From Liquorilactobacillus capillatus DSM 19910 (GTDB taxonomy: Bacteria > Bacillota > Bacilli > Lactobacillales > Lactobacillaceae): a stretch of 64,000 nucleotides of DNA. The notes beneath the pieces were generated by a model. The model was not told the origin of the DNA and did not search any database. It saw only the letters and a list, made by a program, of their open reading frames with translations. Positions 46,185 through 55,651 of the stretch are shown here, in pieces (positions within the stretch are counted from its first letter, which is position 1; each line of letters opens with the position of its first letter). Both the position numbers and the translations under genes were made by a program. Location of the stretch: the NCBI RefSeq assembly GCF_001434915.1, contig NZ_AZEF01000016.1:62001-126000 (forward strand). The letters are read 5' to 3'.

Positions 46185-47609
46185 TCAAACATGAACCCGA
46201 CATGAATTATCAACTGCTTTCGCAACCATTCTACCTTCATGAATCCCCCAGATAACAAGACTTGGTCCACGACGGGCATCCCCTGCTACATAAACTTGTT
46301 CCTGGTCCGTTGTATAGTCATCATCGATCTGTGTAATATCAAAGGAATCCAAAACATGTTGTTGTGCTCCTGTAAAGCCCATCGCTAACAAAACAAGATC
46401 AACTGGCTTTGCTTGCTTTGTCCCAGCAATCGGTTTAAACAAACGAACCTTACTTGTAGTCATGCTAGTTACAGCACCTTTTTCTCCTGCAAAATCGACT
46501 GCTGTCATTTCATACGACGTTACGACCTTACCAAAAAGCGTTTGAGCTTCCTTTTGTCCATAACCCAATTTAGAAACTAGCGGCCATTGCGGCCAAGGAT
46601 TACTTGCCAAACGTTTTTGCGGTGCTTGGCGGGTAATCTCAAGCTGTTGAACATCTGCCGCTCCTTGCCGCACAGCTGTTGCAATACAATCATTTCCTGT
46701 ATCACCACCGCCGATAACAACTACTCGCTTACCGGCTAAAGTCGTCGTGGCCTTGGTGCCGTTTTTGATAAGCTGTTTTGTTGCCAAAGTCAGATAATCA
46801 ACTGCCTGCATTATTCCCTTCAACTGTCGTCCTGGAACATCAAGTTCACGCGGAGCACGTGCCCCAATAGTTAAAATAATTCGCTGAAACTCTTTTTTCA
46901 GCGCAGCCGCTGATACTGTTACACCAACTTCTGTATTTACTTTAAACTTGATTCCCAGCTCTTCCATCAGTTTGATACGGCGGCGGACAATTTCTTTGGG
47001 TAGCTTCATATTGGGAATTCCATACATCACTAGACCGCCAGGATAATCGTCTCTTTCAAAAACGGTTACTTCATACCCCTGTTTATTTAGTTCCCAGGCT
47101 GCTGTCAAACCAGCTGGTCCACTGCCGACGATCGCTATTTTAATACCATTTCTTCGTAAGGGCTTACCGCTATCTTTAACCCAGCCAAACTCAAATGCTC
47201 GTTCAATAATAAACTTTTCATTGTCTTTAATTGTAACTCCTTGACCATGTAAAGCTTCATTACATGCCACTTCACATGGTGCTGGGCAAACACGGCCTGT
47301 GAATTCAGGCAGCGGGTTTGTTTTAGTCAGACGCTCAAAAGCACGTTTATCTTCACTGCGATAAAGCAAATCGTTCCATTCAGGGATCAAATTATCATTA
47401 GGGCAACCACTAACAGCACGACCACCATCATAAAAGAAACCCGCATGGCAATGAGGAACCCCACAATTCATGCAGCGGGCTGCTTGTTCACGTCTTTCTT
47501 TCGCGTCTAGAGCCCCATTCATTTCTTCAAAGTCTTTGATTCTATCTTGAACTGGCCTGCTAGGATTATTGATACGTGTGTATTTCATAAAACCGAATGG
47601 ATCTGCCAT
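46185..47609 (-). CDS. gltD: Glutamate synthase small subunit
   Basis: GltD supplies electrons from NADPH to GltB. The 474-residue protein has an N-terminal region with iron-sulfur cysteines (CMNCGVPHC near residue 46, GCPNDNLIPEWN and CPAPCEVAC near residue 108), an FAD-binding GSGPAGLTAAWEL near residue 155 and an NADPH-binding GGGDTGNDC near residue 302. It follows gltB by 16 bases. Full length. Glutamate synthase is not universal in lactobacilli. Confidence 0.95.
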   Translation of the reverse strand: MADPFGFMKYTRINNPSRPVQDRIKDFEEMNGALDAKERREQAARCMNCGVPHCHAGFFYDGGRAVSGCPNDNLIPEWNDLLYRSEDKRAFERLTKTNPLPEFTGRVCPAPCEVACNEALHGQGVTIKDNEKFIIERAFEFGWVKDSGKPLRRNGIKIAIVGSGPAGLTAAWELNKQGYEVTVFERDDYPGGLVMYGIPNMKLPKEIVRRRIKLMEELGIKFKVNTEVGVTVSAAALKKEFQRIILTIGARAPRELDVPGRQLKGIMQAVDYLTLATKQLIKNGTKATTTLAGKRVVVIGGGDTGNDCIATAVRQGAADVQQLEITRQAPQKRLASNPWPQWPLVSKLGYGQKEAQTLFGKVVTSYEMTAVDFAGEKGAVTSMTTSKVRLFKPIAGTKQAKPVDLVLLAMGFTGAQQHVLDSFDITQIDDDYTTDQEQVYVAGDARRGPSLVIWGIHEGRMVAKAVDNSCRVHV

Positions 47610-47625
47610 CTAGTTTCCTCCTCTC

Positions 47626-50600
47626 TTATTTCATTACCGTTGGTTGTGAGCCTGCAACAGCGTCAAAGGCCTTTTGCTCTAACTGTTCTGGCGCCACGCC
47701 CTCACCAGCAAAACGAGCCATAATTTCATTAATATGTCTGTATTCCTTGGGATAAACTTTAACAAAATTAGTTTGTTCTCTATCCCAGTGTTTCAAAATA
47801 TACTTAGCTTTCTCTGAACCAGTATATTTAAAATGCTGCCGCAGTAACTTCAAAACGATATCGTCATCGGCTTTTTCATTCAACTTAAACAACTCGATCA
47901 TTTCTAAATTACATTTTTGCTTAAAATTACCTGCAGTATCATATACATAAGCTAGACCACCTGACATCCCGGCGCCAAAATTACGACCGACTGAGCCTAA
48001 AATTACTGCAATTCCATCTGTCATATATTCACAACCGTGGTCACCAATACCCTCAGCTACCACTTGAGCCCCCGAGTTACGTACACAGAAACGTTCACCT
48101 GCACGGCCATTAAAATATGCTTCTCCACCTGTTGCCCCAAAACAAGCAACATTCCCGACGATGGGAGCATTACTATACAATTCTTGAGCAGTAGCAGGTG
48201 CTTTAACAATAAGCCGTCCACCACTTAGACCCTTACCAACATAGTCATTTGCTTCCCCGATCAATTCAAGCGCGAGACCTTGTGTAATGAAAGCTCCAAA
48301 ACTTTGACCTGCTACACCCGTATAATTATATTTCAAAAGTCCAGCTGGCAATGTTGTGTCCCCAAAACGCTGCGCCAACCAGCCGCCCATCCTCGCACCA
48401 ACAGCACGCATTCTGTTATTAACCTTACCTTTGATAACGACTTCTTGCTTATTAGCAATCATCGTTTCGGCAAAAGCATTCAAATCCGGCCATTGGTATT
48501 TTGGTAAGAACGGATTGGTTGATTTACGTTTGATCCCTAGTGGTGTACTTAAAATCCTCGAGAAATCTAATGATTTAGCTTTGCCCTTGGCAATAAACCG
48601 TGGTCGCAGATTCTCTGTATGACCGACTAGTTCATCAATCGTCCGATAACCTAACGCCGCCATTTCTTCACGTAAATCTTCGGCAATAAATTTCATCCCA
48701 TTTTCGACATGTGCCGGCTTCCCAGTAAAGAACTGACGTAAACCTGGGTTCTGGGTTGCTATTCCCGTTGGACAAGTATTTTTACTGCAAACACGCATCA
48801 TAATACAGCCAATCGACACAAGTACCAGCGAAGCAAAACTATACTCCTCAGCTCCCAGCATCGTTGCAATTAACACATCTCTACCCGTCATCAACTTACC
48901 ATCTGTTTCTAACGTTGTTCTTTGGCGCAAATTATTTAACGCCAACGTCTGGTGTGCCTCTGCTAATCCCATTTCCCAAGGCAGCCCTGCATCACGAACT
49001 GAATTACGTGGCGCAGCTCCAGTACCGCCATCGTAACCGCTAATAACAACTTTATCTGCCCCAGATTTAACTACTCCAGCTGCAATCGTCCCTACTCCGG
49101 TGCTCGAAACCAGTTTAACCGTGATCTTGGCAAAGGGATTAACTTGCTTTAAGTCATAGATCAGCTGCTTCAAGTCTTCAATCGAGTAGATATCATGGTG
49201 CGGCGGCGGTGAGATCAAACGCACTCCTGGTACGGATCCGCGAATCTCAGCGACCCATGGGAAATTCTTAGAACCTGGTAATTGCCCACCTTCACCTGGT
49301 TTAGCCCCCTGAGCAACCTTAATCTGAATTTCTTCTGCACTCATCAGATATTCAGCGTTAACGCCAAAACGCCCTGAGGCAACCTGTTTAATCTTACTAT
49401 TCAGATTACGACCATCCTTTTGTTTTTTGAAACGCAGTCGGTTTTCGCCACCCTCACCGCTATTGCTTTTAGCCCCTAAGTTATTCATTGCTTCTGCAAT
49501 ACATTCATGAGCTTCTTGTGATAACGACCCAAAGCTCATTGCACCCGCTTTAAAACGTTTAACGATTTGACTAACAGGCTCAACTTCACTTAAAGAAATA
49601 CTCTCTTTGTTCTTCTCAAGCTCCCATAATGAGCGCAAGGTTGTTGGCGCCGTTACTTCTTCAGCGTGTATTTCTTTAACATATTCCTTATAGACTTCGT
49701 AATCTCCCGTACGCACTGCATGTTGAAACTTATACATCGTCAACGGATTGTACAGATGATGCTCACCTTCATGTCTGAATTTGAAACTGCCACCAGATGG
49801 AAGATCCTCAATCGCCTTAGGACCAAATGCTCGTTTATAACGAGCAAGATATTCCGCTTCAATCTGCTTTAGCGACAAACCGCCAATTCGACTTTCAGTT
49901 CCCGTAAAGTACTCATTAACTACTGCTTGTGAAAGACCAACCGCTTCAAATAATTGTGCGCCTTGATAACCAACGATCGTCGAGATTCCCATTCGGCTCA
50001 TGATCTTAACAATTCCCTTTTCAGCAGCCTTACGATAATTCTCTAATTTATCACCAAGTTTATTGGCTAACAGGGTCGCATAGACCCCATAAGGATGAAT
50101 TGCGGATGCACCGTAACCTAGCAAGGTTGCATAATGATGGATTTCGCATGCCTCACCAGTATCGACAATTATCGAAGCCAATTCACGCTTCCCTTTACGG
50201 ACGAGATAGTTATTCAACCCGGAAACGGCTAATAAAACAGGAATGATCAGCTGCTCTTGTGTTGCGCCTCTATCAGTTAAAATAACTAAACTAGCCCCAT
50301 TGTCAATTTCACTCTCTGCATCTTTAAACATATCATCGAGCGCTTGTTCTAAACGATTTGAACGCTGCGCTTTATCGTAACATAGCGAAACTACTGCAGT
50401 TTTAAAACCATTTTTACCGTTAAGGTGCCTTAACCGTTCGTATGAAACTGAATCTAAAATAGGTGATACAAGCTTAATTTTTTTAGCATTTAGTGGGCAG
50501 TCACTAGTAATATCCCCATCAGACCCCAAAAACATTTCCGTCCCAATTACCAATTGTTCACGAATTGCATCGATCGGTGGATTAGTAACTTGCGCAAATT

Positions 50601-52095
50601 GCTGTTTAAAGTAAGTAAATAAAGACTGGGGTTTCTTACTTAAAACAGCCAGCGGGGAATCATAACCCATTGAAATAACGGGCTCTTCCCCATTCTGTGC
50701 CATCGGAATAATTGCATCACGGATAATGTCTTCAGTGTACCCATGACGACGCCACAAGGTCTGTAAAGCTTTAGCTGACAGGTTTTCATCGACATCAGCT
50801 GTTGGTAGATCAGTCAGCGTTAACTGGCCCTCATCCAACCACTTACTGTAGGGATGCTGTCTTGCATAGTGTGCCTTAATCTCAGCTGTCCGATAAAACT
50901 TCTTTTTAGAAGTATCAACTAAAATCATGTCAGCTGGTCCGAGAATTCCCTTTTCAATAATATCAGCTGGTTCTACATCATAGACCCCTGATTCTGAAGC
51001 GACGATCAAGAAGTTACCTTTAATAAGGTTATAGCGCGCAGGTCGCAAACCATTCCGATCTAACATCGCCCCTACTTGAACTCCATCAGTAAAGCAGAGT
51101 GCTGCTGGCCCGTCCCACGGAGCAATAAAACTTGCGTTATACTCGTCAAAAGCCGCCTGTTCAGCTGATAAATGTGCTGCTTTACCCCAAGCTTCAGGAA
51201 CCATCATTAATAAGGCCTGCGGAATATCACGTCCATTACGGTAAAGATATTCTAGACAGTTTTCTAATTTTGCAGAATCTGAATCGTTTTTGTTATAGAT
51301 TTCGATGTTATGACTAACCATCCAATTTTCTGCACGTTTCAACGTGTTGATCTCACCATTATGTGCAATAAACCTAAAAGGCTGCGCTCGTTCCCAACTC
51401 GGAAAGGTATTGGTCGAAAAACGCGAATGGATCAAGGCGATCGCCGTTTGCATTTGAGGATGATGCAAATCAGGATAAAATTCACCGACTTGATATGCGT
51501 GCAGCATTCCTTTGTAACAAATCGTTTGGCTAGAGAAACTAACCACTGCAAACTCTGCTGCAGAGAATGTCTTCTCCAAGTGCCGACGTAAATGATATAA
51601 TGCATCTTCAAATGCTCTTCCAGAATTAACATCAGCCGGTTTTTCCACAAGTACTTGGACAAACCCTGGCATTGCTTTTTGCGCCGTTGGACCACAATTC
51701 TCATAAACATACGGTACATCCCGCGTCCCGATCACATGAAATCCATACTGTGATATTTCTCCAGTTACAGCCATAAGCATCGTTTCTTTTTCATGTTTTT
51801 CTTGTGGTAAAAAGAACATTCCCACCGCATATGCACCTAAAGCTGGTAATTTCAATGCTTTGGCTTCAGCGTAAGTTCTAAAAAAAGCATCCGGCATTGA
51901 TAATAGGATTCCTGCACCATCACCAGTATCAGGTTCTGCCCCAGTTCCACCACGATGATTCATTCGCTTTAACATAACTAATGCACGTTCAACTAATTCA
52001 TGACTAGTCTTGCCATCAATTTGTGTAATAAATCCCATTCCACAAGCGTCATGTTCAAAGGTTGGGGTATACATTGTTTTCTCTTCTTCAATCAT
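47626..52095 (-). CDS. gltB: Glutamate synthase large subunit
   Basis: GltB makes two glutamates from glutamine and 2-oxoglutarate. The start is set at the ATG at 52095 (AAGGTGG upstream), giving ~1,489 residues. The N-terminal nucleophile Cys follows a short propeptide (EHDACGMGF, Cys at residue ~18). Then come the class II amidotransferase domain (to ~430), the central domain, the FMN-binding synthase domain (~800-1200) with the 3Fe-4S motif C-x5-C-x4-C in CIMMRVCSKNTC, and the C-terminal GXGXG beta-helix. It heads gltBD. Confidence 0.96.
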   Translation of the reverse strand: MIEEEKTMYTPTFEHDACGMGFITQIDGKTSHELVERALVMLKRMNHRGGTGAEPDTGDGAGILLSMPDAFFRTYAEAKALKLPALGAYAVGMFFLPQEKHEKETMLMAVTGEISQYGFHVIGTRDVPYVYENCGPTAQKAMPGFVQVLVEKPADVNSGRAFEDALYHLRRHLEKTFSAAEFAVVSFSSQTICYKGMLHAYQVGEFYPDLHHPQMQTAIALIHSRFSTNTFPSWERAQPFRFIAHNGEINTLKRAENWMVSHNIEIYNKNDSDSAKLENCLEYLYRNGRDIPQALLMMVPEAWGKAAHLSAEQAAFDEYNASFIAPWDGPAALCFTDGVQVGAMLDRNGLRPARYNLIKGNFLIVASESGVYDVEPADIIEKGILGPADMILVDTSKKKFYRTAEIKAHYARQHPYSKWLDEGQLTLTDLPTADVDENLSAKALQTLWRRHGYTEDIIRDAIIPMAQNGEEPVISMGYDSPLAVLSKKPQSLFTYFKQQFAQVTNPPIDAIREQLVIGTEMFLGSDGDITSDCPLNAKKIKLVSPILDSVSYERLRHLNGKNGFKTAVVSLCYDKAQRSNRLEQALDDMFKDAESEIDNGASLVILTDRGATQEQLIIPVLLAVSGLNNYLVRKGKRELASIIVDTGEACEIHHYATLLGYGASAIHPYGVYATLLANKLGDKLENYRKAAEKGIVKIMSRMGISTIVGYQGAQLFEAVGLSQAVVNEYFTGTESRIGGLSLKQIEAEYLARYKRAFGPKAIEDLPSGGSFKFRHEGEHHLYNPLTMYKFQHAVRTGDYEVYKEYVKEIHAEEVTAPTTLRSLWELEKNKESISLSEVEPVSQIVKRFKAGAMSFGSLSQEAHECIAEAMNNLGAKSNSGEGGENRLRFKKQKDGRNLNSKIKQVASGRFGVNAEYLMSAEEIQIKVAQGAKPGEGGQLPGSKNFPWVAEIRGSVPGVRLISPPPHHDIYSIEDLKQLIYDLKQVNPFAKITVKLVSSTGVGTIAAGVVKSGADKVVISGYDGGTGAAPRNSVRDAGLPWEMGLAEAHQTLALNNLRQRTTLETDGKLMTGRDVLIATMLGAEEYSFASLVLVSIGCIMMRVCSKNTCPTGIATQNPGLRQFFTGKPAHVENGMKFIAEDLREEMAALGYRTIDELVGHTENLRPRFIAKGKAKSLDFSRILSTPLGIKRKSTNPFLPKYQWPDLNAFAETMIANKQEVVIKGKVNNRMRAVGARMGGWLAQRFGDTTLPAGLLKYNYTGVAGQSFGAFITQGLALELIGEANDYVGKGLSGGRLIVKAPATAQELYSNAPIVGNVACFGATGGEAYFNGRAGERFCVRNSGAQVVAEGIGDHGCEYMTDGIAVILGSVGRNFGAGMSGGLAYVYDTAGNFKQKCNLEMIELFKLNEKADDDIVLKLLRQHFKYTGSEKAKYILKHWDREQTNFVKVYPKEYRHINEIMARFAGEGVAPEQLEQKAFDAVAGSQPTVMK

Positions 52096-52285
52096 TTCCA
52101 TTCCCACCTTACTCTAATGAGTTGGTTCACTAAATAACAAGCTTACTTTTCACAAAAAAATTATTTCATTCTAATTATCTCTAATGTTCTTCTAATTTTA
52201 ATAAGGTTTGCTGCAAAAAACAAGTATATTATGATAATTTTTCGTAAATAAAGAAAAAAGGTCTTTAAAAGTTTATTATTGTACG

Positions 52286-52316
52286 TAAAAAAAAGAGCCC
52301 TCTTCTAAGCCCTTTT
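52286..52316 (-). terminator. Terminator of the CadD-ArsR operon
   Basis: AAAAAGGGC and GCTCTTTTT form a nine-position stem with one mismatch, followed by eight T residues on the minus strand. Confidence 0.6.
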
Positions 52317-52363
52317 TGAACCGCCACCTAGAAGTTAGACCCAAAATCTAATTCTAGGGTTCA
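52317..52363. repeat. 47-base imperfect palindrome, possible mobile-element remnant
   Basis: TGAAC/GTTCA at the ends and an inner 12-bp stem (CCTAGAA-TTAGA with TCTAA-TTCTAGG, one bulged base) around CCCAAAA. Similar palindromes occur near insertion-sequence ends in lactobacilli, but no transposase is present. It may extend the adjacent terminator. Confidence 0.55.
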
Positions 52364-52396
52364 ATTTATTTGTCTCCTTTTTAAGGATTCAAACTA

Positions 52397-52729
52397 TTAT
52401 TCTCCATGTTTTTTCCCTCTAATAACATGATCAGCATGTTCCAACACCTCATTTATAACATCCAGAATATGTGGATCATCCAGACTGTAATAGTTTGACT
52501 TACCTTCTTTTTCTGAACTGACTAACTGATGCTTTTTTAATATCGCCAACTGATGAGATACAACCGATTGCTCCAAGCTTAAAATTTCAACAATTTGATT
52601 TACATTAAGCCGCCTATCCTCCAAAATTTTTAGCATTTGCAGGCGATTAGGATTACTTAGTAATTTAAAGATCCGCTTTGATTCGGTTAGATGCTGCTCA
52701 TCGATCAGTTCAATTTTTCTGCGCTTCAT
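52397..52729 (-). CDS. ArsR/SmtB family metal sensor (CzrA-like, alpha-5 site)
   Basis: The 110-residue winged-helix repressor has the ArsR DNA-binding helix ([17 protein letters not shown], residues ~50-70) and, in the last helix, the exact alpha-5 zinc/cobalt signature D-x-H-x10-H-x2-H (DPH...EHADH). It lacks the CadC alpha-3N cysteines (ELCVCD), so Zn or Co, not Cd/Pb, is the expected inducer. AAGGAG precedes the ATG. It follows the CadD-like transporter on the same strand, probably regulating both from the palindrome at 53427-53446. Confidence 0.93.
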   Translation of the reverse strand: MKRRKIELIDEQHLTESKRIFKLLSNPNRLQMLKILEDRRLNVNQIVEILSLEQSVVSHQLAILKKHQLVSSEKEGKSNYYSLDDPHILDVINEVLEHADHVIRGKKHGE

Positions 52730-52830
52730 TTTCTTCTCCTTAAACTAGCTCTAAGTCAAAACACTCTGTTTTTTTTATTCTTTAGTAACCAGTATACCGC
52801 CGTTCCGTACTTTTAGAAATCAAGATTAGC

Positions 52831-53394
52831 TTACAAAACCGTCAGAATCTGTGTGATTAATCCACTATCCCAAAATACATATAGTCCGACTAAGATATAG
52901 CAGCCCTTCATTAGTTTTTCACCATGAGTTGTCATTATTTTAGCAACTATCGGAATAGTTCCTATTAAGTTAATCAAGCAAACAATTACTACTGTTAATA
53001 ACCCCAGAAAAAGGACTGTAATTACAAAACTTGTTAGCGTTTCACCAGCTAATATCGGTAAAAATAACGACAAATTGCAACCTGCACAAACCGCTAGATA
53101 AGTCAGTAGGACATTTAAAATCTGGGAATGATGGACTGCCGTTATCTTTTCATCATCATCATTATGAAATGCCATATAAAGTGGCAATATACCAAGAATT
53201 CCCAAGATCCACTCAGGAAAAAAGACAGCCAAAGCTTTTCCCACTAAATAACTTGCTGTCAATAGAACAATATTTCCCATAAGATATCCTAGTATCACCT
53301 TAGATAAAGTATATTTTTTGAGCAGAAAAAGCAGTATAAAGAAAAAATCTATATTAACTCCTAGAAAAGTTACAACTAAGATCCAATAATTCAT
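52831..53394 (-). CDS. cadD: CadD family metal resistance transporter
   Basis: The 187-residue protein (ATG at 53394, AGGAGG seven bases upstream) has five or six membrane segments and the CadD/LysE-like pattern, including FLGVNIDFFFILL at the N-terminus and AVCAGCNLSLFLP near residue 110. A 21-codon upstream extension lacks a ribosome site and overlaps the operator. CadD proteins confer cadmium (weakly zinc) resistance, mainly in staphylococci and lactic acid bacteria. The pair cadD-regulator resembles cadDX. Confidence 0.88.
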   Translation of the reverse strand: MNYWILVVTFLGVNIDFFFILLFLLKKYTLSKVILGYLMGNIVLLTASYLVGKALAVFFPEWILGILGILPLYMAFHNDDDEKITAVHHSQILNVLLTYLAVCAGCNLSLFLPILAGETLTSFVITVLFLGLLTVVIVCLINLIGTIPIVAKIMTTHGEKLMKGCYILVGLYVFWDSGLITQILTVL

Positions 53395-53426
53395 AAAAAT
53401 CCTCCTAATTAAATGTTTTTTTACAC

Positions 53427-53446
53427 ATATGTTATATACAACATAT
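53427..53446. promoter_or_regulatory. Palindromic operator of the cadD operon
   Basis: ATATGTT-x6-AACATAT, a near-perfect 20-base palindrome 33 bases before the cadD start and overlapping its likely -10. It has the AT-rich symmetric form of ArsR/SmtB operators. Confidence 0.65.
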
Positions 53447-53531
53447 ATATAATACAACTTATTAAACTCAATACAAGTTAAAACTAAGCGAATTTTTTAT
53501 CCCTTGGCTAAGGCTAATTTTTCAAGTAAAC

Positions 53532-53573
53532 AAAAAAATAGGATATCAAGAATCAACTTCGATTCTGATATCC
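53532..53573 (-). terminator. Terminator downstream of the PepSY gene
   Basis: GGATATCA-GAATC pairs with GATTC-TGATATCC (one bulge), then TATTTTTTTG on the minus strand. Confidence 0.8.
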
Positions 53574-53907
53574 CACCTTATTGCAAGGCTTTATACTGCA
53601 GCCCTTAGAAACTGGTGTTGACCTAAAATTTAAAACTGAATACTAATCTTGTTTAAACCTGACTCTATCTAAAACTAACTTATACTTCACCAAAACTACA
53701 GTTAACCCCAAAATCGTCAAATCTTAAAAAACAATCGGTCTATTTACCCACAATACACCAGTTTCTTTAGGAGCAAAACACCTACTTAATACTTAAAAAT
53801 CTTTTTTGATTTAAACCTTCTGTAACAATAGGAGTTATGCTCCTTACACTTATTATTATACACAAGCGCTTACAAATTTCAAATAAAAAGCTTACATAAC
53901 ATCTAGA
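53574..53907. other. Non-coding gap before the PepSY stop
   Basis: About 330 bases with no open frame that I can support. It contains a short AGGAG/CTCCT hairpin (53830-53844) and a half-cre (CACAAGCGCTTACA, 53861-53874), neither next to a promoter. Confidence 0.5.
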
Positions 53908-54519
53908 TCAATCATCTGTTTCTTTAGCCAACACTTTACCTGTCTGGGCGTTGACTTTAACTTCAACGTGTTGATTTCCCTTACCATCTTTAACCTTCAC
54001 TTCCCAATACGTGGTATCCATATCTTTATCTAAAGACCATTCAACAGCTCTCCCTGATCCCGCCTCTTTTTCAGCCACTGTAGCTGCTTTTTTAACTGAA
54101 ATCAAGTTATCCAAGTTTAATTTATCTTCATTACGCTTCGTACCATTCTTTTCATCATTATCAAGCTGTTCCTGTTTCTTTTCGCTAATATCCTTATTAA
54201 GTGCATCAACTTTGAGTGAGTACTCTTTATCGTTATCTACACCTTCGATTTCATAATAATACTTCCCTAAAGTTGTATCTAATTCAATTGATGTGATATC
54301 AGTGTTTGGATATGCATCCCGATAACTCGCAATCGCTTCTTTAACAGAAACTTTTACTTTATTATCAAAAACACTTTTTTGTTCCACCTTCGAGTCCCCC
54401 TTCATACTGGTTGTTTTTGAACTACTAGCTGACGAATCATTATTCTGATTACTTGAAGAGCAACCCGCCAGTAAACCCATGAGACTAGCACCTACAATAA
54501 GAGTGATTAATTTTTTCAC
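53908..54519 (-). CDS. PepSY domain lipoprotein
   Basis: The 203-residue protein has a lipoprotein signal peptide (lipobox LLAGC, Cys at residue ~20), a Ser/Asn-rich linker and two PepSY domains (~55-110, SVKEAIASYRDAYP; ~140-200, DTYWEVKVKDGKG-like TYWEVKVKD and NAQTGKVL). PepSY domains often inhibit or chaperone peptidases outside the cell. The gene stands alone, divergent from the S66 peptidase, which may be coincidental. Full length. Confidence 0.87.
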   Translation of the reverse strand: MKKLITLIVGASLMGLLAGCSSSNQNNDSSASSSKTTSMKGDSKVEQKSVFDNKVKVSVKEAIASYRDAYPNTDITSIELDTTLGKYYYEIEGVDNDKEYSLKVDALNKDISEKKQEQLDNDEKNGTKRNEDKLNLDNLISVKKAATVAEKEAGSGRAVEWSLDKDMDTTYWEVKVKDGKGNQHVEVKVNAQTGKVLAKETDD

Positions 54520-54678
54520 GAAAAGCCTCCTTCCTGTATAAATAACCTAGCAAACAGGTTAATTCCGCTTCACAAGTTAAGCTTAACGTAGCTGTATTGA
54601 TAGTGTCTAACAATATGCATTTAAATAATAACGTCTTCATATATAGTATAATGGAAGAAAAACAGGAGATGGTTAGAA

Positions 54679-55536
54679 TTGCAAACATTATTAGTACCAG
54701 GTGATACTGTTGCGCTTGTTGGGAGCTCTGATCCTATCACAACCTCTGATAGACTTATTATTGGTTCTTTACTTAGAATTCTTACTTCTTGGGGATTAAA
54801 TATTACGGTAAGCCCCCTACTTTACGAAGACAAACTTAATAATTTTATCCAGAAAGCTGACATTATTAATCAGTATTTTACTGACAAAAAAATCAAGGCT
54901 CTTTTTGATGTTAGCGGTGGTAATATGTCAAATAGCCTGATTCCTTACCTTGATTACAATGCTATTGCGCAAAACCCTAAATTATTCTGTGGTTATAGTG
55001 ACTTAACTGCTGTCTTAAACGCTATACAAGTACGTTCTAAAATTCAAGTAAGTCTTTTTCAGTTAAAGACGATTATCTGGGACAAATCTGGGAAACAAAA
55101 AGAGCTACTTTATAATTCATTATTCGGAAAGAACAATGACCTCTACCATTTCAGTTACTCCTTTAGCCAAGCTGATTCAATGATAGGTCCACTTGTTGGT
55201 GGTAATATCCGTTGTTTTTTAAAACTAGCCGGTACTAAATATTTTCCTACCCTAAAGGATAAAATCCTTTTCTTAGAGAGTCATAGCGGTGATCGTCGGC
55301 TGTTATTTTCCCAATTTCACCACTTAGCACAATTACCTGATTTCACCTCATTGAATGGAATTATCTTAGGAACCTTTACAGCATATGAGCAGGCCCGATC
55401 AGCCATGAGTATAGCTGATCTCTTATTAAACTCCCTACCACAATTTGATTTACCCTTAGCCAAAACTCAGCAGATCGGTCATGCCGCGACTTCACGAGCT
55501 CTGAAGCTTGGTTCAACTATCACATTAAGACGTTAA
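54679..55536 (+). CDS. S66 family LD-carboxypeptidase (LdcA/MccF-like)
   Basis: The 285-residue protein starts at a TTG with AGGAGA nine bases upstream. It has the S66 N-terminal VPGDTVALVGSSDP, the nucleophile motif GYSDLTAVLN (Ser near residue 115), a Glu in LFLESHSGD near residue 205 and a His in QQIGHAATS near residue 265, the Ser-Glu-His triad. Such enzymes trim the terminal D-residue of cytosolic muropeptides during recycling, or cleave microcin-like conjugates. No signal peptide. A TATAAT box lies about 20 bases upstream of the ribosome site. Confidence 0.88.
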   Translation: MQTLLVPGDTVALVGSSDPITTSDRLIIGSLLRILTSWGLNITVSPLLYEDKLNNFIQKADIINQYFTDKKIKALFDVSGGNMSNSLIPYLDYNAIAQNPKLFCGYSDLTAVLNAIQVRSKIQVSLFQLKTIIWDKSGKQKELLYNSLFGKNNDLYHFSYSFSQADSMIGPLVGGNIRCFLKLAGTKYFPTLKDKILFLESHSGDRRLLFSQFHHLAQLPDFTSLNGIILGTFTAYEQARSAMSIADLLLNSLPQFDLPLAKTQQIGHAATSRALKLGSTITLRR

Positions 55537-55563
55537 AACTCCGTCTTTTCCTGACTACCTTAA

Positions 55564-55625
55564 TCTTAAAGTACCTTATACTACTTGTCTGTTACACAAA
55601 TATCATAAGGTACTTTAATTTTTTG
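55564..55625. terminator. Bidirectional terminator between S66 peptidase and ogt
   Basis: TTAAAGTACCTTAT pairs with ATAAGGTACTTTAA over 14 bases, with TTTTTT following on the plus strand. Confidence 0.9.
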
Positions 55626-55651
55626 TAATTTCAATATTTCCCAGGAAATGA

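Noticed and set aside
53861-53874. cre site
   Set aside because: Only half of the consensus matches and it lies downstream of the PepSY gene, not near a promoter.
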